Part shown: in pieces, positions 1 to 9,829 of the stretch | Layout: every line of letters begins with the position of its first letter | How positions within the stretch are numbered: position 1 is the stretch's first letter | DNA from: Spirogloea muscicola | Taxonomy: Eukaryota; Streptophyta; Zygnematophyceae; Spirogloeales; Spirogloeaceae | DNA length: 30,288 bases | Direction: 5' to 3' | Assembly: GCA_009602725.1 (NCBI GenBank) | Contig: WELB01000073.1 | Span: 32,778 to 63,065 of the forward strand | Notes under the pieces: generated by a model | The model's database searches: none | What the model was told of the DNA's origin: nothing | What the model saw: the letters and a program-made list of their open reading frames with translations, nothing else | Position numbers and translations under genes: made by a program

Positions 1-1167
1 TTGCCCCGCTGCAGGCGCTGCTGGCCGGCCTGGACCGCGGCGTGGCGGCGGAGCCCGAGCAGGCGTCCAAGGTGGGCGAGGCGGCGCGGCGGCTGGAGGC
101 CGCGGGCGAGCCCGTGGCGCTGCCCGGCGACCTGAGCAAGCTGCAGGGCCGCTGGCGCCTCGTCTACACCAGCGGCTTTGAGTCCGGCAGCCTCGGCGGC
201 CTCCGCCCAGGCCCCTCCTTCGTCCGCCTCCCCTTCACGCTCGGCCAGGTGACCGAGCAACTTCGGCGGCGGCAGAGCAACTTTCGTGTGTTAAGAGTAA
301 ACGCCTGATCAGCGTAAAGTCAGTGGTTCAATTCTACTTGGGCCAATTCCAGAGGATACGAATAGCACAAATGCTGAAGTGGTTTGTTGGTAGAGCGTAG
401 CCTCGTCAAGGCTGAGGGTTCAAGTCCCTTTCTCCGCTCAGTGCAAGCTGATGTGTGATAACCAGAGGCCAAAGTGGCCAAGTACGACGGCAAAAACATC
501 TGATGACGTACATTGCCCACTGCAAATCGACGCTCAATAACCACGCTTTCATATATAGAGCTCGTCGATTGATGCCTGAATAGCAGATGGCAAAACCCAG
601 ATGGCAGAGCGGTGAAGATGAGCGATGACAATGGCCATGGCCTTGTCAATGCTGCACCTCTCGTCGTTCTACTTGGCTCTGACCACGCCGTCCTGACACG
701 CTTGGCCGTGCCGTCCTGGACGAGCGCCATACAGGTGTACCAGCGGATAGATGTCGCGGCGCGCGAGCTCGACAACATCGTGGACATCAAGTACAGCGTC
801 TCCTGGCCGCTTCCGCCTGTGGAGGCTGAGGCCACGCTTGCGCACACGTTTCAAGTGGTTGGTGAGCACGCAGAGCCTGTGCCATCGCTGGCGCCGTCTC
901 TTCAAATACGATTTTCGAGGACCCATGTCCGCTTGGCTTTGGTTGGCTGCAGGTGGTGCTGGTATTAGCATTGTCTTTGAGAGGACATCAATCGTTCCCA
1001 AGGGGTTGCTCCGGGACCTGCCTGCACTTGACATTCCCCAGCTGCCCGACTTCTTACAACCGCCAAGTCAAATCCGGTCAGGCCAGTTTGAGACGACGTT
1101 TCTGGACGACGACTTTCGCATCAGCCGTGGGGATCGTGGCGAGCTCCGCATCTTCGTACGGGCCTGA
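1..1167 (+). CDS. Plastid lipid-associated protein / fibrillin (PAP), 5' partial, 3 exons visible
   Basis: Fibrillins are plastid proteins that bind lipids at plastoglobules, thylakoids or envelope. The exons I reconstruct are <1-248, 735-861 and 953-1167 (stop TGA 1165-1167). All junctions are GT-AG and the phases close (0, then 1), giving 195 visible residues. Exon 1 carries the PAP start motif LQGRWRLVYTSGFESGSLGG; exon 2 has YQRIDVAARELDNIVDIKYS; exon 3 ends with the family signature DDDFRISRGDRGELRIFV. The full run of C-terminal motifs (a proline-rich stretch, then the RGDRGELR block) most resembles the plant FBN6 subgroup, by memory only. The start codon and transit peptide lie outside the window. 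Intron 1 (249-734) holds a retroelement fragment and a tRNA-like sequence. The 3' end faces the SET gene convergently. Confidence 0.93.
374..440 (+). pseudogene. tRNA-like sequence in fibrillin intron 1
   Basis: Within the intron, GGTTCAAGTCC (417-427) matches the pol III B-box consensus exactly. Upstream, TTGGTAGAGC resembles a D-arm. A perfect 5-bp stem (398-402 with 410-414) encloses a 7-nt loop with GTC at the anticodon position. There is no variable loop and the anticodon and T stems overlap by one base. Position 33 is C rather than T, and no 5' acceptor strand pairs with TCTCCGC. It is therefore a degenerate tRNA relic or a tRNA-derived SINE head, not a functional tRNA gene. Confidence 0.4.
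466..592 (+). repeat. Diverged retroelement LTR-like fragment in fibrillin intron 1
   Basis: This stretch aligns, at roughly 70% by eye, with the direct repeats at 15440-15699 and 15846-16101. Shared blocks occur in the same order: GGCCAAGTACGA, then ACATCT, then ATAACCACG, then GATGCCTGAATA and AGATGGCA. It is most simply a short, old remnant of the same LTR family that landed in the intron. It sits 26 bases downstream of the tRNA-like sequence. Confidence 0.65.
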
Positions 1168-1701
1168 CGCCCTTTGTGTGACACCGGACCAATCACTGAG
1201 CTGCACCCAACTTTCCAGGAGTTCTGAAATGATTAAATGGCTGCTGCCACGAGGCTGTTGTGAAGCTTGAGCTTGTAGCTCTACTGCCGTTGGAGGACAG
1301 CAGTGACATTGCAAGCAGCCTTGGGGTCAAAGTTTCATCCAAGCAATGATGTTGAAGGACAAGCAGCGGCACTGCAGGCAGCTTGTGAGGGTCAAAGCGT
1401 CACTTGAGTGGTGTATGTCATATGTGAGCACCAATTTGCGGTTGAGAGCGGCAGTATGTCTATGACTGCGCAATTTTGCCGCAGGCTCCAGCCAGCCAAT
1501 TGCAGCATTCTCAGCCAAGCTTTGTGTCTTGTAGCTCACTCAGTTGCTGTTTCTGCCTTGGCTCATCCTCCTTGGTAGTGTGCTGGTGCAATCTTTGCTG
1601 TTGAAGGATGCTCTCAGTACCTGCTGGTCTATTCGCCCCATACACTTTCCTGCAGGAGTTTGTTGCTGCTGCATACTTGCTGTTATGATGCTTCGCTGCT
1701 G
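1168..1701. other. Convergent 3' intergenic region, fibrillin / SET gene
   Basis: This space must contain the two facing 3' untranslated regions and terminators. I see no conserved open reading frame, RNA gene or repeat. The short frames here lack recognisable motifs. Confidence 0.6.
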
Positions 1702-4256
1702 CTAATGAGGGTAAGAGGACACTTGACCATCACAGAGCAAGGCAGGCAGCAGGTGATATGGTATACTAAACAAGCCAGGAGCCAGCTTCAGAGACCAAGA
1801 CGACAAACATGCGACACTTAATGACTGGCTGCCTCCAATCTCTTGAGAAAGTGTTACAAGCCGCTTGTTGCAGTGACCTATGGCCCGACTGAGCAGTTGC
1901 TTGTAACCGAGTCTCCATCTCACAGCTAGCTCCAGGCGAAGGTCGCCCAAGAGACGAGACTTGCCACTGCTACTGGCGGAATTGGATACACTGAGCCGCT
2001 TCTGTGCAAGCTGCTGCAGAAGCACCTCATCCTCAGTGGCCGTGGTTGCAACAGTGGACAGCAGCTTGGCGCAGATTGACTTGAGCCAGGTGTATACTTT
2101 GGTGTCCCCGTCTCTACTGATTTGCAAGCCAGCTGCAGCAAGGTGGCACAACGGTAGTGGTCTGCCCTTGCCACCACAAGTCGATTGTGCCACAATCGAC
2201 CTCATTGCGGCGAGCAGTGAGAAGGAGGGCCGCCCGCTGGTCAGGAGCGGCAGCAGTGGTGGCGGAGGAAGAGACTCTGCCTCCAGAGCCGCCAGGCTCA
2301 GGACAATGTGGTCGTTGGGGTTGTCAGGCAGCAGGAACCCGTAGTGCTCCAGCAGCTCCAGGTTTGTGTACTGCCCGTAACAAATGAGGACCTTGGTAGC
2401 AAAGCAAGACACAAGCCAGACAAGATGGAAAAAGTGAGTCCATTGCTGAATGTGACGAGCCAGACCTCGAGCATTACAACCCCTAATGCCCAACCAGACT
2501 CTTGACCCAAATGCCAGCACCACGATCAGGACCTACTGATCTGAGCGCAGTGATGCCCAGCTCGCAAGAATGTCGTGCAGCAAAGGCAGGACACAAATGA
2601 AGCTCGTTCAAGCTCCCGGCAAAATATGGCTGATCCCATGCAGCAGGTGTCTCACGCAATGTCCGTTGGCTCGCATACCTGCTCGCCTTCACTGTAATTG
2701 CGCCTCGCATAGAAACAGTAGGCGTCGGCGGCGGGCTCGAACGCGCCATCTGTGAGCCGCTCGCTCAGCTGCAAGCCCCAGCCCTCGTCATCACCGCTGT
2801 CCTCCACACCATCCGCACCTTCCGCGGCCGCCTGCTCGGCGCCTAGCCACTGTCCTCCCTTGGCAGCCGCCGGAGGGCAGCCTCCACCCAGCACCCCAGG
2901 AGGCTCGTAGTTGAAGAGGTCACCGACGGGGCACAGGGCGCCAGCCTCGTTCCATGGCACGAAGAGCGTCCGCGACAGAACCTGCCGACCCGGCGGTAAC
3001 AGTCGAGCGCGCCAACAGGCATTGTCAACCAATTCTTGTTAACTTGGTGAGCAGGAGGGACGACGCATCACCAACTGCCATACTCGCGCAGACAGTAATG
3101 AATGCTGATGGTCATCAGCTCCGAGAAAAATGCAAAGGAGGGCGAAGGCATGAGGGACGGTGTTTGGGCCAGAGCGTACGGTGGATGCGGCCCAGAGCCA
3201 AGCGCCTAGAGTGAGGTACTTCCTCGCGCCCTGCTGGGCGCCGATGGCGACTTGCAGCACAGGCTGGGCCGCAAGCCAGTCCCGCCGTGCGCTGGCGGCC
3301 GCCGCGGCAGCAGTGTCCACTGCCCATGGCACCTGCAGCGCCGACGTCCTCCACGCTGGCCAGCGCCGGTCAGCTCAGACCCAGGTCCCAGCAGCAGACC
3401 GCCTGGCGACTGGGAGCTCTGAGCCATCATCAGAAAACCTAAACCCTAAAGCTTAACCATAAACCCTGACCTAAACCCTAAAACCCCAGCTCTAAAATCT
3501 CAACTTCTAAACCCCAATGGCCTCCTCGCAACCAGTGGGAGGTGCGCAGGGCGCAGGTCTCGACCTGGAGGGCGGCCGCGTCGGCCGGCGAGAAGGTGCA
3601 GAGCGTGGTGTGGGCAAGGGGCAGCGTGACGAGGTACGGCGCCCAGGCGGATCTCCGGCCCTTTGACAGCTCGTGCAGGAGGTGGACCACCAACACCTGG
3701 CGGACTCTTAGACCGATGTCAAGGACTGGATCTGAATTGGTGTTTGCCGTGGATCCCTCCAACATTCAGAATCGAACCAGGATCACAACAAGAATACCAG
3801 GACACGTTAGGAGTTGCTCTCCATTTCCAAAGCCAGGGCGGTGGCACCGGTAGGACAGTGCGACATGGCCTGACCGCCCTTCGTGGACCAGAGGCTGCCG
3901 ACAACGGGCCCACGCGGCGGCGATCGCAGCGAAATGATGAGGCCGCTGCAAGGCCCGGGGTCGGCCCCGGGACCTCCGCGTCTGCGCAGCCGCAGCGGCG
4001 GAGACGAGAGTGGCGAGTTCGCGACCTGGTGCGACGAGAGTGGCGGGGCGGCGCGCGCCAGTGCGGGCGCCAGGTCGGGGTCGGCGGCTGCGCTGCGGCG
4101 GCTGAGCAGCAGCGAAGCCGGCACCGCCAGCACGCGCTCGNCACGCAGCGCCGTCGCCGCCGCGCCCCCGCCGCCGCTGCCGCTGCCGCATTCGGCGGCG
4201 CCGGAGACGCCGCGCGCGGCGGCCCAGCGCAGGAGCTCCTCTGCTGCCGTCGTCAT
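1702..4256 (-). CDS. SET-domain protein lysine methyltransferase (SDG40/SETD-like), 5 exons
   Basis: Likely a SAM-dependent protein methyltransferase of the Rubisco-LSMT/SETD superfamily. Exons on the minus strand are 4256-4026, 3696-3565, 3332-3180, 2981-2679 and 2391-1702. All are GT-AG and phase 0, giving 502 aa, which is normal for the family. Residues 1-77 hold the SET start (EELLRWAAARG, then AVPASLLLS). Exon 2 has LLHELSKGRRSAWAPYL; exon 4 has CPVGDLFNYEPP and YCFYARRNYSEGEQ; exon 5 opens with LICYGQYTNLELLEHYGF, where N283 and Y290 fall in the SAM/catalytic motif. The rest would be the substrate-binding domain. GDLFNY in place of the usual DMxNH motif recalls plant SDG40. The start ATG 4254-4256 is the first in frame; upstream sequence is open to a stop near 4441 but lacks ATG. 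One N (4141) lies in exon 1. Confidence 0.88.
3434..3515. repeat. Degenerate interstitial telomere-like array (CCCTAAA)n in SET-gene intron
   Basis: About ten heptamer-like units rich in CCTAAAC, CCCTAAA and ATAAACC lie between exons 2 and 3 of the SET gene (intron 3333-3564). On the coding (minus) strand they read TTTAGGG, the common plant and green-algal telomere unit. Several units carry substitutions and spacing changes, so the tract is old or was copied imprecisely. Confidence 0.75.
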
Positions 4257-5033
4257 CGCTGTCGCTGACGCTACGCTCCCGGCGCCGTTTGCTTCCCCGC
4301 CGTCGAGGCTGACGGCGGGCGGGGAGAGGCCGTCCGACGTGGCCTCCAAGCCCGCTGGCGCAGGGTCGGGCTTGCCACGCTGGCGCCGCGCTGGCAGGGC
4401 TGCTCGGGACTGGCGCCTGCCAGTTGGACGGGGCCACCGTCATCAAGATGGAGACGGTGGCGGCGCAGCTCGCGGTGGCGACGCGACGCCGTCAACCTCT
4501 CCCCCACTGAGCCCCCGTGGGCAGCCTAGTGTTTTGCCACGTGGCAGACCCTCCAAGGAGCCCCCCGTCTCCCCCCTCCTCCTGCCACTGTCCTCGTTAG
4601 AGCTTAGCACTCCGGCTCCTTCAGACCATGTCCATTCCTTTGGGCTGGGCCTCTCCCTCCCCACTGAGCTCCCCTCTGCATCGTCTACGTGGTTTGTGGT
4701 GCAGTCCTTTTTCGGTGTTCCTTTGCCCGGCTCCTCTTTTTCTGGCTTTGGACATTGTCCAGTCTTTTTAGGCCTGGCTTTGCCAGCCCCTCTTCTCTAC
4801 AGGCGAGCACTTTTTCTCCTAGCCACCAGTTCATCTGGCCGCGCTTGCTTCTATTTGCTTATCAATCGGCGCATTGGCTTACACTTGGCCTCCCCTGTCA
4901 GTATATATAGCCCGATCAGCGGCCGGTGCCTGCGTTTCTAGGAGAAGCATCTGCTCTTCCGACTCGCAGCAGGACCCGCGCCCCGCCCCTGCCTCCCCCG
5001 GCTGCAGCTGCAACGCTGATCAGACAGGCCGCC
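4257..5033. promoter_or_regulatory. Divergent promoter region, SET gene / aldo-keto reductase
   Basis: This is 777 bp between the two start codons. The left half is very GC-rich with no TATA toward the SET gene. The right half becomes pyrimidine-rich and ends with a clear TATA box for the aldo-keto reductase. Open frames across it (for example plus-strand 3883-4941) have no recognisable domains and reflect composition. Confidence 0.55.
4902..4909 (+). promoter_or_regulatory. TATA box of the aldo-keto reductase gene
   Basis: TATATATA lies 125 bp upstream of the ATG at 5034. A start site about 30 bp downstream would leave a 5' UTR of roughly 95 nt ending in a good initiation context, CCGCCATGG. 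Confidence 0.65.
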
Positions 5034-5051
5034 ATGGCGACGCTGGCAGCC

Positions 5052-5082
<31 letters not shown>

Positions 5083-8000
5083 GTGCCTCCAGGCCGGGCG
5101 CCGTCCCCAGCCGCGCTGCCAGGGTCTCCCAGGTCGGCAGCCTTGCAACCCCGGCAGCTGCCGCTTCTCCTCCTCCCTCCGGGAGGCTTGCCGGCAGGCT
5201 ACTCGCTGCGGCCCCCTCGATTTGCGCTACTGTAGCCTGTGCACCGAGGTACTGGCAGACGACGTATGTCGGCCGCCACCTGATCGACTGCGGCGTGCTC
5301 GCCTCTCAGGGATCCTTGCCGCGGACTGTGTGCTCGGCGACACTGGCAAGCGAGAAGGCTGCCAAGGCAGAAGGCATCTCGCTCGGGAAGTCCGGCGTGG
5401 TGGTGCCGCAGATTGGCGTCGGCGCGTGGTCCTGGGGAGACAAGTTCTTCTGGAACGAAGGCGACTGGGACGGTACGAGTCTGGACTTCGTCCGCCCAGT
5501 GCTACAGAACAGTAGAGCAGCCATCAATACGTATACAAGAACACATGGGGTCACCGTTGGTGCTGCACGGGGGTGAGCCTTTGTCGGTCGTTAGTTCTTG
5601 ACTCATCTTACGGCAGAATCAATCAGCAAGCTGCATCTTCCCCAATTCATCGATGTGTGCCATGCCCAAACCAGAGGTCCTGCAACTCCATCGGTCACCT
5701 CACAGCTTGCTCACAATTGGGTACCCAGTAGATTGTTTTCATCTTGTCAGACACTTCAAGCGACTATAGGTCAGGCAATGATCCAGCGTGGAATGTACTT
5801 CCATGGTATAGGCTCCGTGTCTAGTTGGCACACAGAAGTTCATGAGAGAACAGGCTTATAAGCTATCTGCCCATGGCTGGTCTTATCATGATTAAGCTGA
5901 CCTGCAGGAGTGCTCTTTCGCTGCAGCAAGCGTAAACCTCGGCTGGATTCTGGGCTTGCAGATAGGAAGGTGAAAGAGGCGAAGGCAGCCTTTGAAGTCG
6001 CTGTTGACTCTGGACTTGGGTTCTTTGACACAGCAGGTACTCTGCTGTGCTGATAGGTTTGAGGTTGCAGTTGATTTGTCATGTATCCTGCAGCATCTGC
6101 AACATGCTGACTCTTAGTGGCACGTTGTGCCCCTTGCATCCTGCGTGTACTTGCAGAGGTATACGGGACTGCTCAGGTACAGACTTGGGCCTGCTCCTTT
6201 TTCCTTCGTTGTGGGTAGAATAGACATGTTCTCCAGTTTGGAGTATAAAGACAATGTGCTCAGAATCAAACCCTATGACGAGCATCACCACAATGAGCCC
6301 CAGCTCCTCTGTGACCGCATGGTTTGTGTAGAGCTGTGCAGTTTGGTGGTGATGATTCTGAGAAGATCCTGGGCAGGTACCTATGCACAACCTGCTTATT
6401 TATGTTCAGAAACCACCACAGCCCTATCATGGAACTTCGTGTAATGTTTCTAAGACTTTATGCCGAACTGTGATGCTGATGTCTTTCAGATTCATAAAAG
6501 AGCGGCGAGCAAAGGTCGGACCTGGTGAACAGCCGCCTGTTGTTGCCACCAAGTTCGCAGCGCTGCCCTGGAGATTTGGCAGGAAGCCTGTGGCAAATGT
6601 CCTGAGGACCTCCTTAAAGAAGCTCGGACTTGAGTCGGTGGATTTGTACCAGCTGCATTGGTATGTACTCCCCTTTTTGCTCGACATATAGATGCTAGAA
6701 TTTGTCTTGCAGAGCAACCTCGTATTAACTAGAAGCTCTGAGCTTGATATTCAAGCAGCGCATATTGAGATTATGCCTTCTCTGCCTTGTGCAGGCCACT
6801 GCCGTGGGGCAATGATGGTGAGTGTCTCTTCCTCTTCTTTGCCAATGCAGACTTGCGCAGCTGTTGTTTAAGGCCTCCATGTTGTGCTTGGGAGTTGCTC
6901 TTGGTAAGCTGCAGAATACCGCATGCATGCTCTGGAGGGCAGATGTTCTTAAAGCAGATCACAGATTGCTCATGACGTTGGTGATATTATTTTGTATTTT
7001 CAACTTCTTCTACAACAATGCAAACATCAGGATTTGTCGACGGCCTTGCTGATGTTGTGGAGCAGGGACTGGCAAAGGCTGTTGGTGTCTCCAATTACAG
7101 TGGTATGCCCTTCCCTTGAGTTGCTGGCTTGAGTTGCTGGACATACTGCATGCACGTTCCCTTGCAAGGCTTCTGAGTGATCAGCCCTTGTATCTGGTAG
7201 TGACAGTCTGTCACAAGTCACTGCTCAGTGCTTAAGAGCGCGCTGGGACAGAATTTACTGCGTCTGCTGCTGTGTTATCTAGACATTCCTGCTCTTTTGA
7301 AAGAGGCCTCCCTTGCCTATTCCACATAACAGAGGACCGAATGCGACGGGCACACGCACAGCTGGCAAAGCGAGGCATTCCTCTTGCTTCCAATCAGGTC
7401 AGCTAGCCAAACAGTTCCATTGAGTTCCTGTGTGCAGAATTACTTGCTTCATGTGTAATATTACTCTGCATCTGGAAAGCAGTCTCTCTCTTGACGTAGT
7501 GACAGTGCAGGTTACTGACTCAACAGTGACAAGAGAGCCCTGACCTGACCGACTTGTAATTGCAAAGACAGCTTGGATTCAGGGAGCTACCTTGGCAATG
7601 TTGTCAACCTGTAGACCCTTGTTTGATGAACAGTGTTCTTAGCAGCACTTCTTGTTCGTGCAATCAGGTCCACTATAACTTGTTCTACCGCCTTCCTGAG
7701 GAGAATGGAGTGAAACGCGCCTGTGACGAACTTGGTGTCACTCTGATTGCTTACTCTCCCTTGGCACAAGGTTTCTTTTAAGACCTGGAGGCCAAGAAAA
7801 GTGAAGGTGGCATGGTCGCCTCTTATATCGTTCTTCCCCTTTATTATGCTGTTCTTTCTGTGTCCTACTAAGGTGTGCATTACGAGTCTTTGATCATATA
7901 GACTTGAGAGCCATTGACAGCTGATGCTGGATCCATGATGGCATCCTCTGCATCCTGGTAGGCATTCTAAGCGGGAAGTACACTCCTGATAACCCTCCCA

Positions 8001-9056
8001 AGGGGCCTCGCGCAAACTCGTACTCAGTGGAGTGGCTCAATCAGGTCAATCTCGAGATACACATAAATCATATGACCTTTCACACAGCGTATGGCTTAGC
8101 TTATTGCGCGTGCCCAGCCTACTTTTCCTGAACCTGACACCTAGCTCCCATGTCTTCACCTGCATATTGTGTCTTGCCCAGTTGTGAGGCCTGTATGAGG
8201 CACGCTACTGATGTATATAATTGTTCATTGCAATGGGTGTTGATACTTGAAGGCGAATCCTACATTGACCAAGCTCAAGGAACTTGGACAAAAGTATGGG
8301 AAGACTCCAATCCAGGTAGGGCAAGAACTTCAAGGTCCTTGCTTATCAGCTAATTTTCCTTTCTGTTGTGATTGTTGACGTGTGACGCTGAAGCTTCATA
8401 TATTTAATTGCAGAGCTGACAGTATGACACGCATGCGCATGGTACAGACCATGCTGCACTGGCCGCATGTGCACCTAATGTGCCAGTTTATTATCTCCTG
8501 AATATTAGCAACGGTGGTGTCTTCTTGCCTGTGTACATTCAGAATTGTGAGCTTTATGTTGCACATGCATTTTGTGACCTCTTCAGGTGTCCCTCAGTTG
8601 GCTGGTAGCCCAAGGCAATGTGGTACCCATTCCAGGTGCCAAGTCAAAGGCGCAGGTACTGCTTATCACTCTAACAGCTCCATGTTGGTGCTCGTCATCA
8701 CTGTAGGGTGCATAATAGCAGAAAGTCCATCCAGCTTGTAGCTTGAGCCTATAAGGTTGTCCATAATGTAATTGGTGGTGGCCAAAAGCATGTGATCAAC
8801 GTGCATTGTTGCTGCAGTTGGCGAAGCAGACGTGCTCTTAACCACCTTGTAGGCGCAGGCTTAATAGCTGAGGATGCATGCATGATATGTGCATCTGGCC
8901 ATCAGTGTGTTGATGTGCACTGACCTGGCTACGACGCAGGCCGAAGAGTTCGCGGGGGCTCTGAATTGGAGCTTGACAAAGGAGGAGTCTGATGAGTTAA
9001 GGCGGCTCGCTGGGATGGTACCGCGTATTCAAGGCTTCCCGGTCGAAGCCTGGTGA
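5034..9056 (+). CDS. Plastid aldo-keto reductase (plastoglobule AKR type), 13 exons
   Basis: Predicted NAD(P)H-dependent oxidoreductase of the AKR superfamily; substrate unknown. Exons: 5034-5472, 5962-6036, 6157-6176, 6342-6376, 6490-6660, 6795-6817, 7031-7102, 7333-7397, 7668-7770, 7962-8044, 8253-8315, 8587-8655, 8940-9056. Phases close exactly, giving 444 aa. Residues 1 to about 110 are Ala/Ser/Arg-rich and fit a chloroplast transit peptide. The barrel starts near 114 ([20 protein letters not shown]). The catalytic tetrad is present: D169 and Y174 in FFDTAEVYG, K211 in VATKFA, H246 in YQLHW. The cofactor end shows [16 protein letters not shown]. It resembles Arabidopsis At1g06690, a plastoglobule AKR (from memory). 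Three exons are tiny (20, 23 and 35 nt). The start is chosen for its Kozak-like context and TATA spacing. Confidence 0.95.
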
Positions 9057-9519
9057 AGGCCAGAGAACTTTGACCACCTCTTAAAGTGGGCCTACTGCAG
9101 TGTGCCATGTGAAGGCTAGTTTGCTGCTGTTGCAGTGCGGCAACGATTGCAGACTTATCAGTCTCCTCTGTGAAGCAAAGGGTGCTGCTCGTAGATGCTA
9201 CAACTTCAAGCTGCTGGGACCCCATTATTTATTGAAAAAGCATTCTCTATATGAGAACCATGAATGTGATCCATGGAGCAGGTGCATGTGGTCCTACGCT
9301 GCGGAAAAGTTTGCCTGCACTTGTGAGCTCTTACAACATGCCACGCCTTGCACTTCTGCTGCCTGCTGTGTGCAATGAAAGACCAGGATGCAAATTAAGT
9401 GACCCCAACATGTTTGCACAATTTCTCATTATCACACCGCTAGCGGCCCGCTTGGGGGGCATGTGGCTGCCATCTTAGTGTACACTGAGCACCGCTTGCA
9501 GTGGCGGCAGACAGAAACA
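9057..9519. other. Convergent 3' intergenic region, AKR / SUO-like gene
   Basis: Holds the facing 3' ends of the aldo-keto reductase and the LW/DLN protein gene. No conserved frame, RNA gene or repeat was recognised. Confidence 0.6.
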
Positions 9520-9784
9520 TCACCGCCATCTGACATTCAGTAAGTCAGCAATTTGTGCAGGGTTGGGGTTTGGGTTGGGGTTGAAGCCGAGGCTGCCGCT
9601 GGTGCCGGCACCAGTGCCAACGTGCACGGCACTGAGGTCGAGGCCCGGGCCTGAAACTGCGCTGCCAATGCCGCCGCCGCCTCCACCAACCCCAACACCG
9701 CCCACATCTGCATCCTTGCGCTTGGCCCCGCCGGCGGCGCCCTGCTGCTGATGCTGGTGGAACTGGTGGTTGTGGTGGTGGTGG

Positions 9785-9829
<45 letters not shown>

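Noticed and set aside
1702-2523. Single-exon reading of the SET gene starting at 2523
   Set aside because: Sequence between 2391 and 2523 is not SET-like, and a clean acceptor at 2391 joins the conserved upstream exons in phase.
3883-4941. Long plus-strand open frame opposite SET exon 1
   Set aside because: No recognisable domain. It lies antisense to a conserved exon and its openness follows from high GC content.
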